Positions 1-6,428 of a DNA stretch of 7,844 nucleotides are shown piece by piece. A model generated the notes under the pieces. The model saw only the letters and a list, made by a program, of their open reading frames with translations. It ran no database searches and was not told the DNA's origin. The first letter of the stretch is position 1. Every line of letters starts with the position of its first letter. Both the position numbers and the translations under genes were made by a program. Source of the DNA: Haloferacaceae archaeon (GTDB lineage Archaea; Halobacteriota; Halobacteria; Halobacteriales; Haloferacaceae); the NCBI GenBank assembly GCA_018609965.1, contig JAHENP010000176.1, positions 1 through 7,844 on the forward strand. The letters run 5' to 3'.

Positions 1-1295
1 AACCCGATCTCGGCGATCAGCTCCGAGGCCTCCGGGCCGACGACCGTCCCGCCGAGGACGAACCCGGTGTCGCCGTCGGCGACGATCTTCGTGAACCCCT
101 CGGGGTGGTTGGTGGTGAGCGCGCGCCCGGAGGCGTTGAACGGCATCTCGCCCACCACGGGGTCGAAGCCAGCGTCCGCGGCCTCGTCGGCGGTCATCCC
201 GACGGTGCCGATCTCGGGGTCGGTGAACACCGCCGCGGGGATCGCCTGGTAGTCGAGCGCGGCCGGCTCGCCGGCGGCGACCTCGGCGGCGACGATCCCC
301 TCCTTGCTGGCGGCGTGTGCGAGCATCGGCTCGCCGGCCACGTCGCCGACGGCGAAGATGTGGTCTGTCTCCGTCCGGGCGCGACTGTCCGTCTGGAGGA
401 ACCCGTTCTCGTCCGGCTCCACTCCGGCGCGGTCGAGATCCAACGTGTCCGTCACCGGCTGGCGCCCGACCGCGACGAGCACCCTGTCGGCGGGGTACTC
501 CGAGACCTCGCCGTCCTCGGTCTCCGTCTCGACGACGATCCCGTCACCCTGCTGGCGCCACTCCGAGGCGCCCTCGCCGAACTGGAACTCGACGCCCAGC
601 TCCGTCGCGCGCTTCCGGATCACCCGGCGCACGTCGTCCTCGTAGGCCGGGAGCACGTCATCGAGCATCTCCACGACGGTCACGTCGACACCGAGTTTGG
701 TGAACGTCGTCGACAGCTCCATCCCGATGTAGCCCGCGCCGACGACGACCAACCGGTCTGGCAGCGTGTCGAACGCCAACGCCCCCCGCGAGGAGACCAC
801 CGGCTCGTCCCCGAAGGAGAACCCCGGCACCTCGATTGGGCGGGAGCCGGTGGCGACAATCGCCTGCTCGAACTCCAGAGTCTCGCTCCCCTGCCCGTCG
901 CCGTCGTGTTCCACCCGGAGCGTGGTGTCGTCGGTGAACTTTGCGGTCCCCTCCATTAGGTTAACGCCGTTGGCCTTACACAGCTTCTCGACCCCGCCGG
1001 TGAGTTTGTCGACCACGTCTGATTTCCAGGACTGCATCTGTGCCATGTCGACTGCGGGGTCGGCGTGGATTCCCAACTCCTCGGCGTGTTCGGTCTCCCA
1101 GGCCAAACTCGACCCGTGGATGAACGCCTTCGAGGGGATACAGCCGTAGTTGAGGCAGGTGCCACCGTAGGCGTCTCGCTCGATGAGGGTGGTGTCGAGC
1201 CCGCGTTGTGCCGCCCTGATCGCCGCCACGTAGCCGCCCGGTCCGGCGCCGATCACGGCAAGTTCCGTTCCCGTCGAGATGTCTCCGACGACCAT
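1..1295 (-). CDS. lpdA: Dihydrolipoyl dehydrogenase (E3), C-terminus cut by window edge
   Basis: This is the cytoplasmic flavoprotein that reoxidises dihydrolipoamide with NAD+ in 2-oxoacid dehydrogenase or glycine cleavage complexes. The translation shows the FAD-binding loop GAGPGGY (residues 16-22), the redox-active disulfide motif GGTCLNYGCIPSK (Cys47 and Cys52), an ATGSRP segment (148-153), the NAD-binding loop GAGYIGME (186-193), the second FAD motif with FAVGDVAG, and a dimerisation domain starting around AIPAAVFTDPEIGTVG. 431 codons are present. Family members are about 470 residues, so the C-terminal His-containing dimer motif lies beyond the edge. The ATG at 1293-1295 places the first Rossmann strand at the usual distance from the N-terminus. 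A TATA-like box 26-33 nt upstream and the absence of a Shine-Dalgarno sequence suggest a leaderless mRNA. The partner E1 and E2 genes are not in the window. The family assignment is near certain; which complex it serves is not shown. Confidence 0.97.
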   Translation of the reverse strand, partial: MVVGDISTGTELAVIGAGPGGYVAAIRAAQRGLDTTLIERDAYGGTCLNYGCIPSKAFIHGSSLAWETEHAEELGIHADPAVDMAQMQSWKSDVVDKLTGGVEKLCKANGVNLMEGTAKFTDDTTLRVEHDGDGQGSETLEFEQAIVATGSRPIEVPGFSFGDEPVVSSRGALAFDTLPDRLVVVGAGYIGMELSTTFTKLGVDVTVVEMLDDVLPAYEDDVRRVIRKRATELGVEFQFGEGASEWRQQGDGIVVETETEDGEVSEYPADRVLVAVGRQPVTDTLDLDRAGVEPDENGFLQTDSRARTETDHIFAVGDVAGEPMLAHAASKEGIVAAEVAAGEPAALDYQAIPAAVFTDPEIGTVGMTADEAADAGFDPVVGEMPFNASGRALTTNHPEGFTKIVADGDTGFVLGGTVVGPEASELIAEIG

Positions 1296-1319
1296 CGTGT
1301 GTGAGGCTTCGACCGCCGA

Positions 1320-1329
1320 GGTATAAACT
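1320..1329 (-). promoter_or_regulatory. TATA-type promoter of lpdA
   Basis: Read on the minus strand, the sequence AGTTTATAC lies about 30 nt upstream of the lpdA ATG. With the usual archaeal spacing of 25-28 nt from TATA box to transcription start, transcription would begin at or within a few bases of the start codon, giving a leaderless message. Based on position and AT-richness against a GC-rich background; no experimental support. Confidence 0.6.
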
Positions 1330-1349
1330 GGCAGGAATTGCGTCCGGGT

Positions 1350-1357
1350 GAAAAACG
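1350..1357 (-). terminator. T-tract terminator after the 62-residue membrane protein gene
   Basis: On the minus strand a run of five T (1351-1355) lies 17 nt beyond the stop codon of the small membrane protein gene and just before the lpdA promoter. Short oligo-T runs without an obligatory hairpin are the normal archaeal termination signal, so the small gene and lpdA are probably separate transcription units. Confidence 0.4.
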
Positions 1358-1372
1358 CCGTCCGTTGGCGAG

Positions 1373-1561
1373 TCAGTTACCTGCTCGGTACTCCCCGTGT
1401 TTGATGCCCAGCGCGACCATCAGGACGCCGAACACCACGACCGACGGGACGACCATCATAAACACTGTGCTCGTCTGCATCGGCGTGAACGTCATCCCGA
1501 CCGCCGCCAGTACGACGACAGCGACGAACACGCCCGCCGTGGTGGTCGTGTCGAACTCCAT
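1373..1561 (-). CDS. Small two-TM membrane protein, 62 residues (DUF7333-like)
   Basis: The 62-residue protein begins MEFDTTTTAG, then has two hydrophobic stretches (about residues 9-26 and 31-53) joined by a short TPMQTS turn, and ends in a polar KHGEYRAGN tail. This layout (acidic start, two helices, KHGEYR-like end) resembles small uncharacterised haloarchaeal membrane proteins grouped, from memory, as DUF7333; that name should be verified. The frame stays open upstream to an ATG at 1730-1732, and a GTG at 1610-1612 would add 17 residues including a cysteine (ECVDRDVEIHG). The ATG at 1559-1561 is preferred because the protein then starts directly at the membrane domain. It lies 77 nt upstream of lpdA on the same strand, with a T-tract between them. 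Function unknown. Confidence 0.7.
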   Translation of the reverse strand: MEFDTTTTAGVFVAVVVLAAVGMTFTPMQTSTVFMMVVPSVVVFGVLMVALGIKHGEYRAGN

Positions 1562-1647
1562 ACCGGCGGGAGAGCGGCCGTGGATTTCAACGTCGCGGTC
1601 GACACACTCCACACACGTCGTGTCTGCTCGGGTCACTCGGGCCGGGG

Positions 1648-1761
1648 TCAAATCGAGGTGACGACTAAGACCACGATCATCCCAACGACGAGCAGCCCGA
1701 CCAGCACCGCGAGCGCGTTCAACAGCCGCCACACGGGGTCAGAGTCGGTGCTGTCGCTCAC
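1648..1761 (-). CDS. Predicted 37-residue single-TM membrane peptide
   Basis: A GTG-started frame encodes a 37-residue peptide with an acidic N-terminus (MSDSTDSDPVWRLLN) followed by one strongly hydrophobic helix (about residues 16-34, ending in TSI). The acidic head plus a Leu/Val-rich helix is typical of real haloarchaeal micro-membrane proteins and is not an expected translation of random GC-rich DNA. A TATA-like CTTTTC element centred near 1787 lies about 26 nt upstream, consistent with a leaderless transcript. The gene precedes the 62-residue membrane protein gene on the same strand with an 86-nt gap. No family is recognised. No other plausible in-frame start lies directly upstream. Confidence 0.55.
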   Translation of the reverse strand: MSDSTDSDPVWRLLNALAVLVGLLVVGMIVVLVVTSI

Positions 1762-1782
1762 GCGGGTGAGTCCAGCCCGTGG

Positions 1783-1790
1783 CGAAAAGA
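1783..1790 (-). promoter_or_regulatory. Weak TATA-like element for the 37-residue membrane peptide
   Basis: On the minus strand ATCTTTTCG forms an AT-rich island about 26 nt before the GTG at 1761. The spacing suits a leaderless start. The match to the archaeal TATA consensus is weak, so this is a positional argument only. Confidence 0.3.
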
Positions 1791-1820
1791 TTCTGACGAC
1801 TCCACGCCGTGGCTGTGGTC

Positions 1821-1855
1821 TCACGAGAGCTGCCTGTCACGCTCTGGTCTCGTGA
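1821..1855. repeat. 8-bp inverted repeat in divergent intergenic region
   Basis: The left arm TCACGAGA (1821-1828) and the right arm TCTCGTGA (1848-1855) are perfect reverse complements separated by 19 bp. The repeat lies between the two divergent promoters, where a dimeric regulator could bind. With 8-bp arms, chance occurrence is quite possible. Confidence 0.3.
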
Positions 1856-1857
1856 TT

Positions 1858-1874
1858 ACCGCCGCTTCGGCGGT
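1858..1874. repeat. GC-rich hairpin upstream of the archaellin promoter
   Basis: A 7-bp perfect stem (ACCGCCG / CGGCGGT) with a CTT loop lies about 20 bp before the TATA box of the first archaellin gene. It could be an operator-like palindrome or a terminator-like structure blocking transcription between the divergent units. There is no adjacent T-tract, so the operator reading is slightly favoured. Function not shown. Confidence 0.35.
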
Positions 1875-1893
1875 CAGTCCAATTCGCTCCCCA

Positions 1894-1904
1894 GAGTATA
1901 AGTG
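1894..1904 (+). promoter_or_regulatory. TATA-type promoter of first archaellin gene
   Basis: GAGTATAAGTG provides a clear TATA box (TATAAG) centred about 30 nt before the ATG at 1930. Transcription would start close to the ATG, giving a leaderless or near-leaderless mRNA. This supports the upstream ATG over an internal GTG at 1981. Confidence 0.65.
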
Positions 1905-1929
1905 GTGAGGTATCAATACTGGTACCTGT

Positions 1930-3366
1930 ATGACGGACTCACCCCGGGAAGGTGAACGCGACACCGCCAAGACGACTGGGGTGTCGCAGCGTGACAGGTT
2001 GTTTGGCGCGGAGCGCGGGCAGGTGGGTATCGGAACGCTGATCGTGTTCATCGCGATGGTGTTGGTCGCTGCGATCGCTGCCGGCGTACTGTTGAACACG
2101 GCCGGCTTCCTCCAGTCACAGGCTCAACAGACCGGCGAGGAAAGCACGGATCAGGTGACGAACCAGCTGCAGGTGGTGAGCAAGACGGGAGTGACGACGC
2201 AGGGGGCCGTCTCCGCCGAGAAGACACTGAACCGGCTCACTCTGAACGACGGCGACAGCACGTTCTTCGTGAACAACCCCGACGGGAGTCCGACCACGGT
2301 GTCGTCCAGCGCCGTCTCGACGAGCGGGTCCCCCAGCAGCCTCAAAGACGGGAACGGGAACAGTATCTCAGTTGGAGATTCTAATGATATTTTAATTAAT
2401 GTCGTGAATGAATCTGTCTATAAGATTACACAGAACGGGAACACTCTCACGATCAATCTTGAGGAGGGTGATAACCTGGTTACCGACCAGGGAACTGTTA
2501 CGCTGGGGACAGGTGACGACGACATCGACACGGCACTGGATATCACCGACAGCTCACTTTCCGAGGAGACGATCAACGTCGTCGCCGAGGAGTTGACGAT
2601 TCAAGACTCGACCAGCGAGATCACCGTCTTCGACGGTGGTTCCTTCGTCGCGGAGAGTACGGACGGTGACGTGAAGATCGAGGCGGACAACGACGGCGGC
2701 GACGGTAACGACGCCAACAACGACGACCCTCAGTTGCAACTTGAGACAGGGTCTGGAGCAGTCGAAGTCGATGTCTCCATCGAGAAGAACTCCGACACCC
2801 AGTCGTACACGCTGACGGCACCCGACGGGGACTCGCTGACCGTGGCCGACCCCGCAGCGCTCCGCGTCGTCGGGGGATCGGTTATTCTCCGCAGCGGGGG
2901 TCAGTCGGTCCAGTTCGCCGACGGCGGCGAGAACAGCCTCAGCGGGAATCCCGACCCAGAAGACGGTGTCTCGAACGCACTCTCGTTCGTCTCGGCAGAC
3001 TCGGCGGGGTCACGGACAGAAGTGACGACACTTGAACTCGTCGTCACTCGTGGTCCGGGTGCAGACAACATCGACATGAGCCAGACGATCATCTCGTACA
3101 CCGCGCCCGACGGGGGCTTTGTCACCACGTTCAGCGAGAGTCGCTCGCTCGAGGACCAGACGTTCACAATCAACGCAGTCGAGGACCCCGACGACACTGC
3201 TCCTGTGTTGTCGTCGGGTGACTACTTCGAGATCATCCTCGACCCCGGAACGTTGGAGCCCGGGGCGACCATCGAGATGAAGATCACGACAGTGTCCGGT
3301 GCGACCAAACAGGTCGTGCTTCGGATTCCGAGTCTGCTCGACACCCGCGACGCCGTCTCGTTGTAG
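1930..3366 (+). CDS. arlA: Archaellin (archaellum filament protein), long variant
   Basis: This is a structural subunit of the archaellum, the rotary swimming filament. Residues 1-30 form an archaellin signal peptide ending ...AERG; a prepilin peptidase of the PibD/ArlK type would cut after Gly30 to expose [10 protein letters not shown]. The hydrophobic helix at about 31-61 matches the haloarchaeal archaellin core almost word for word, followed by the [15 protein letters not shown] segment. The C-terminus (about 365-478: [45 protein letters not shown]) is also family-typical. At 478 residues it is much longer than common haloarchaeal archaellins (about 190-220 residues), because about 200-250 residues of Asp/Thr/Ser/Gly-rich, probably beta-structured outer domain are inserted. 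A possible N-glycosylation sequon is NES at 160-162. Codons around 2362-2431 are unusually AT-rich. The signal peptide is long; a GTG at 1981 would shorten it to 13 residues, but promoter spacing favours 1930. Whether it is the major filament subunit is unknown. The symbol denotes the family, not a specific orthologue. Confidence 0.93.
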   Translation: MTDSPREGERDTAKTTGVSQRDRLFGAERGQVGIGTLIVFIAMVLVAAIAAGVLLNTAGFLQSQAQQTGEESTDQVTNQLQVVSKTGVTTQGAVSAEKTLNRLTLNDGDSTFFVNNPDGSPTTVSSSAVSTSGSPSSLKDGNGNSISVGDSNDILINVVNESVYKITQNGNTLTINLEEGDNLVTDQGTVTLGTGDDDIDTALDITDSSLSEETINVVAEELTIQDSTSEITVFDGGSFVAESTDGDVKIEADNDGGDGNDANNDDPQLQLETGSGAVEVDVSIEKNSDTQSYTLTAPDGDSLTVADPAALRVVGGSVILRSGGQSVQFADGGENSLSGNPDPEDGVSNALSFVSADSAGSRTEVTTLELVVTRGPGADNIDMSQTIISYTAPDGGFVTTFSESRSLEDQTFTINAVEDPDDTAPVLSSGDYFEIILDPGTLEPGATIEMKITTVSGATKQVVLRIPSLLDTRDAVSL

Positions 3367-3379
3367 CCGACGGCGACGT

Positions 3380-3390
3380 GTTTTTCTCCT
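3380..3390 (+). terminator. T-tract after archaellin gene
   Basis: A TTTTTCTCCTTC pyrimidine run begins 14 nt after the archaellin stop. It fits an archaeal oligo-T terminator. The same run sits about 30 nt before an ATG at 3414 and could double as a poor TATA element for the downstream operon, so its role is ambiguous. Confidence 0.45.
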
Positions 3391-3413
3391 TCACGGTCCC
3401 CAACAGTAGACAG

Positions 3414-3476
3414 ATGATCACACGCCCGGTCTCGTCTCTCGTCTCGCGTCCTCGCACGTGGGGTGACCGTGGGTGA
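3414..3476 (+). CDS. Possible 20-codon leader ORF overlapping the ABC-PrsW start
   Basis: An ATG at 3414 opens a 20-residue frame (MITRPVSSLVSRPRTWGDRG) whose TGA stop (3474-3476) overlaps the GTG start (3473-3475) of the next gene as GTGA. Such overlaps are the usual way haloarchaeal genes are translationally coupled. The peptide is basic and has no recognised family. It could be a leader peptide, the residual tail of a lost upstream gene, or chance. The third-position GC bias of its codons is only moderate. Confidence 0.25.
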   Translation: MITRPVSSLVSRPRTWGDRG

Positions 3477-5356
3477 ACCTCCGGAAACTCCTCCGGGTTG
3501 CTCGCTGGGAGATCAGCAACACCGCGGGGACCCTCGACCGTCGGAGCGTGTTGCTCGGAGTCGCCGCGCTCGCGCTCGTCGGGAGCACGGCTGTCGCGGG
3601 GGTCACTGGCGTCGGAACAACGCCCAACGACGGACTCTACCGGGTTGGTGTCACGGAGTCGAGTCCCTTTCACACGCCGGTCGACCGCGCGACTGAACTA
3701 GAGCCCGTGTCGCCCTCTGACGACCGCGCGACCCTCCGTGTCGTCGACACGGACCCGACCGACCGGAGCGCGCGGGTTGTCCCGCCACAGACACAGAAGG
3801 CGCAGGCCGCCTTGTCGGCGTTCGGCGACGCGGTTCGCCGTCACAACACACAGTTGATGAATCGAGAAGAGAATCAGAGCGCGGCGTTTCCGGTGCGTGT
3901 CACCGTCCAGTACGTCGTCCAGTCTGACACCGGCGTCTCGGTCGACACCGGCGGCGATGGGGACGACGACTCCAACAACCCCAGCGACGGGGCTACCACC
4001 GACGCGGCGACACCAGCCGACGATACGGTGTCGGTCGGCACGGCGACACCTGCCGTGACACAGAGCAGTGACAGGACAACGGTCGACGGTCAGACCGGCG
4101 GCGACGACCAGACACCGAGGCGGACAGCGACCGCCGCCGAGGGAGGCGGACTGTTCGGCGACGGTGACGACGGTGCGGGGTCGTTGTTCACCGGGCAGAC
4201 GACGGGTTCACCCGCCGAAATCGCACCGCCGTTCCCGTTCGGGTCGTTGATACTGGCGTTTCTGTTTCTCGTCCCGATGAACTTCATCGTCCAGGCGTAC
4301 GGCTCGACGATCCTCAACGAACGGATCGACCGGCGCGGCGAGCTGTTGTTGGTCGCGCCGTTGTCGGCGTTAGACATCGTCGCAGGAAAGACACTCCCGT
4401 ACCTCACAGCACTCGGCGTGACGACCGTCGGCGTCACACTCGCCGTCGACGGCGGAGTGCTCTCCGTGTTGGCGGTGTTTCCCGTCGCGTTGGTGTATCT
4501 GGGCGCGACGTTCTTGGGGGCGATGTTCGCCCGGTCGTTCAAGGAACTCACGTTCGTGACAGTGACAATCACCGTGTTCGTGACGACGTACGTGTTCGTC
4601 CCGGCGATCTTCACGACGATCATCCCCGTGGCGTTGATCTCACCGCTGACACTCGTCGTCAGGGATCTCCAGACCGGCGGCGTGGCGACGACACTCGGGG
4701 AGTATCTCTTCTCGACGGGGCCGTTCTACGTCGCGTCGGGAATGTTGTTTCTCCTCGGGGCTGGGATCTACCGCGAGGAGGATATGTTCACACAGCGACG
4801 CGTGCCCGCGAAGCTTCTCGACGCGCTCGATGCACAACTCTCTGGACGACTCTCTGTGTTGTTGTTGTCTGCGGCACTGATCCCGTTCGTGTTCGTCGCG
4901 GAACTGCTCGGGATCGCGGTGCTCGTTACGTTTCCCGAGGAGCTGACGATCCCAGTGTTGTTGCTCCAAGTAGCGGTCGTCGAGGAGGTCGTCAAGAGTC
5001 TCCCGTTGTACGCTGCGTTCCAACGCGACCGGTTCGAACGGAGTTACGCTGCTGCGGTCGTTCTCGGTGTGCTCTCCGGCGTCGGATTCTTCCTCGGAGA
5101 GAAGGCGACGGCGATCGCACAGGTGGTCGGGCTCGACAACCTCCCGCTCGGGGAGGCGGCACTCGCGCCGGCTGGACTGGGTCCGGGAACGACACTCGGT
5201 CTCCTCGCAGCGCCGCTGGTACTCCACGTGACTGCGTCGGCTGTCGCCGCGATTGGTGCGACACGAACGTGGCGTCAGTACCTCCTGACGCTGGGGCTGG
5301 CGATCGGGCTCCACTTCGCGTACGACATGAGCGTGGTGGTGGTGTTGCTTGAGTGA
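3473..5356 (+). CDS. ABC-2 type permease fused to a PrsW-like intramembrane metalloprotease
   Basis: This 627-residue membrane protein has two modules. The N-terminal part is an ABC-2 permease: a cytoplasmic start (NLRKLLRVARWEIS), TM1 at about 26-46, a large outer domain, an Asp/Thr/Gly-rich linker (about 151-250), then about six helices (255-435). A cytoplasmic stretch NERIDRRGELLLVAPLSALD continuing to IVAGK (282-306) matches the equivalent loop of the next gene's product and is where the ATPase should dock. The C-terminal part (about 458-627) carries PrsW-family hallmarks: EEVVK (504-508), GEK (Glu543), His585 and LHFAYD (His614, Asp618), in hydrophobic helices. In this family, Glu and His residues act as metal ligands and catalytic groups for cleaving membrane-embedded substrates. 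An in-frame TGA at 3464-3466 makes the GTG at 3473 the first possible start. The 3' end overlaps the next permease by 8 nt. No ATPase gene is adjacent. Assignments are from motifs; the substrate is unknown. Confidence 0.85.
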   Translation: MNLRKLLRVARWEISNTAGTLDRRSVLLGVAALALVGSTAVAGVTGVGTTPNDGLYRVGVTESSPFHTPVDRATELEPVSPSDDRATLRVVDTDPTDRSARVVPPQTQKAQAALSAFGDAVRRHNTQLMNREENQSAAFPVRVTVQYVVQSDTGVSVDTGGDGDDDSNNPSDGATTDAATPADDTVSVGTATPAVTQSSDRTTVDGQTGGDDQTPRRTATAAEGGGLFGDGDDGAGSLFTGQTTGSPAEIAPPFPFGSLILAFLFLVPMNFIVQAYGSTILNERIDRRGELLLVAPLSALDIVAGKTLPYLTALGVTTVGVTLAVDGGVLSVLAVFPVALVYLGATFLGAMFARSFKELTFVTVTITVFVTTYVFVPAIFTTIIPVALISPLTLVVRDLQTGGVATTLGEYLFSTGPFYVASGMLFLLGAGIYREEDMFTQRRVPAKLLDALDAQLSGRLSVLLLSAALIPFVFVAELLGIAVLVTFPEELTIPVLLLQVAVVEEVVKSLPLYAAFQRDRFERSYAAAVVLGVLSGVGFFLGEKATAIAQVVGLDNLPLGEAALAPAGLGPGTTLGLLAAPLVLHVTASAVAAIGATRTWRQYLLTLGLAIGLHFAYDMSVVVVLLE

Positions 5357-6422
5357 CTTCCAGTTCCTCCGGCGTGGCACACGCCGGGTCGTCGCAGGAC
5401 GTGAGATTCGGTCGTTGCTCAGCGAGAAGACGATCGTGTTGGCGATCGTGATCCAGCTGTTCGTCGCCGGTTTCTCGTCGTTCCTCGTTGTCGGGCTGGT
5501 GTCGTTGTACAGCCCCGATGACAGCCAGGCCGGCCTCGTCGACACGGCCGTCGCGGGCGACGACACCGACGACCTGACACGGGCGGTCCAACAGACCCCC
5601 GGTCTCGGCGTCCAGCAGTACACCAGCCGGGAGGCCGCCCGCGGTGCCTTCGAACGCAACGAGGTGGACGCTGCGTTGCTGGCGGCTGGCGGCGACGAGG
5701 GCCGGATCGCGGTCACGGTGTTGGTCCCGGACTCGAACATCCAGACCACACTCGTCGTCACCCAGGTCCGGACGGCACTGCGGACCTACGAACAAACAGA
5801 ACGGGCACAGCGCAGCGACCAACTCACGCGGGCGACGTTGGACCCGCCGCCACGGAGCGCGTCGAACAACTACTTCGGCTTCACCTACACCGTGTTGGTG
5901 CCGTTGTTGTTGTTCCTCCCCGTGTTCATCGGTGGGTCGATCACCGTCGACTCGCTGACCGAGGAGATCGACCGCGGGACACTGGAGCTGCTCCGCGTTG
6001 CCCCGGTTACGCTGACGGAGATCGTCGAGGGGAAACTGCTCGCGGCGGCCGCGATCACACCCATCCAGGCGGTGGCGTGGATGACTCTGTTGGAGTTCAA
6101 CGGAACACCGATTGCGAACCTCCCGTGGCTCACCCTACTCGTCGCCGGCGCGACGGTGGTGGTGATCGTCCTCGGGGTGACACTCGCAATCGCGACGCCG
6201 GACCGGCGGGTCGCACAGACACTGTACTCGCTGCTCACGCTCGGGTTGTTCGGGATGACCGCGTTGTCACCGTTGTCGCCGATCAACGCCGCGGCGCGGC
6301 TCGCAATCGACACGCCGTCGCCGGCGTCGTACGTGACAAGCGTAGCTGCCGCCGTCGTCGCCGTCGTGTTGCTCGTCGGTGTTCGGCAGGTCGTTCCGTG
6401 GGAACGGGTTCTGGGTGAGTGA
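5349..6422 (+). CDS. ABC-2 type transporter permease
   Basis: This 357-residue protein is the likely partner half of the exporter begun by the preceding gene. It has a cytoplasmic N-terminus, TM1 (about 28-54), an outer domain of about 120 residues without the long linker of its partner (55-175), then about five or six helices (176-202, 229-250, 258-282, 289-312, 327-347). Between the second and third helices EEIDRGTLELLRVAPVTLTE (205-224), followed by IVEGK, parallels the loop at 282-306 of the upstream protein, showing that the two halves are related and probably dimerise. Such transporters need a separate ATPase subunit, which is not in the window. The start is TTG at 5349, giving an 8-nt overlap with the upstream stop and thus translational coupling; no ATG or GTG lies in frame before TM1. 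The substrate is not evident; known relatives move ions, lipids, peptides or drugs. Confidence 0.85.
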   Translation: MSDFQFLRRGTRRVVAGREIRSLLSEKTIVLAIVIQLFVAGFSSFLVVGLVSLYSPDDSQAGLVDTAVAGDDTDDLTRAVQQTPGLGVQQYTSREAARGAFERNEVDAALLAAGGDEGRIAVTVLVPDSNIQTTLVVTQVRTALRTYEQTERAQRSDQLTRATLDPPPRSASNNYFGFTYTVLVPLLLFLPVFIGGSITVDSLTEEIDRGTLELLRVAPVTLTEIVEGKLLAAAAITPIQAVAWMTLLEFNGTPIANLPWLTLLVAGATVVVIVLGVTLAIATPDRRVAQTLYSLLTLGLFGMTALSPLSPINAAARLAIDTPSPASYVTSVAAAVVAVVLLVGVRQVVPWERVLGE

Positions 6423-6428
6423 CCAGGG

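Noticed and set aside
105..959. Long plus-strand open frame of 284 codons opposite lpdA
   Set aside because: Its translation is Arg/His/Gly-rich without any domain, and it lies antisense to an unmistakable dihydrolipoyl dehydrogenase; it is a GC-rich shadow frame.
1562..1732. 57-residue N-terminal extension of the small two-TM membrane protein
   Set aside because: The extension is Arg-rich, overlaps the better-supported 37-residue peptide frame, and is not needed for the membrane domain. A shorter GTG start at 1612 is not excluded.
1397..1855. Plus-strand 152-codon frame across the small-gene region
   Set aside because: The His/Asp/Arg-rich translation lacks any domain and runs opposite two small membrane-protein frames.
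4640..5761. Minus-strand open frame of 373 codons opposite the permease genes
   Set aside because: It is low-complexity Arg/Glu/Ser-rich sequence that spans the junction of two well-supported plus-strand membrane genes, so it is a shadow.
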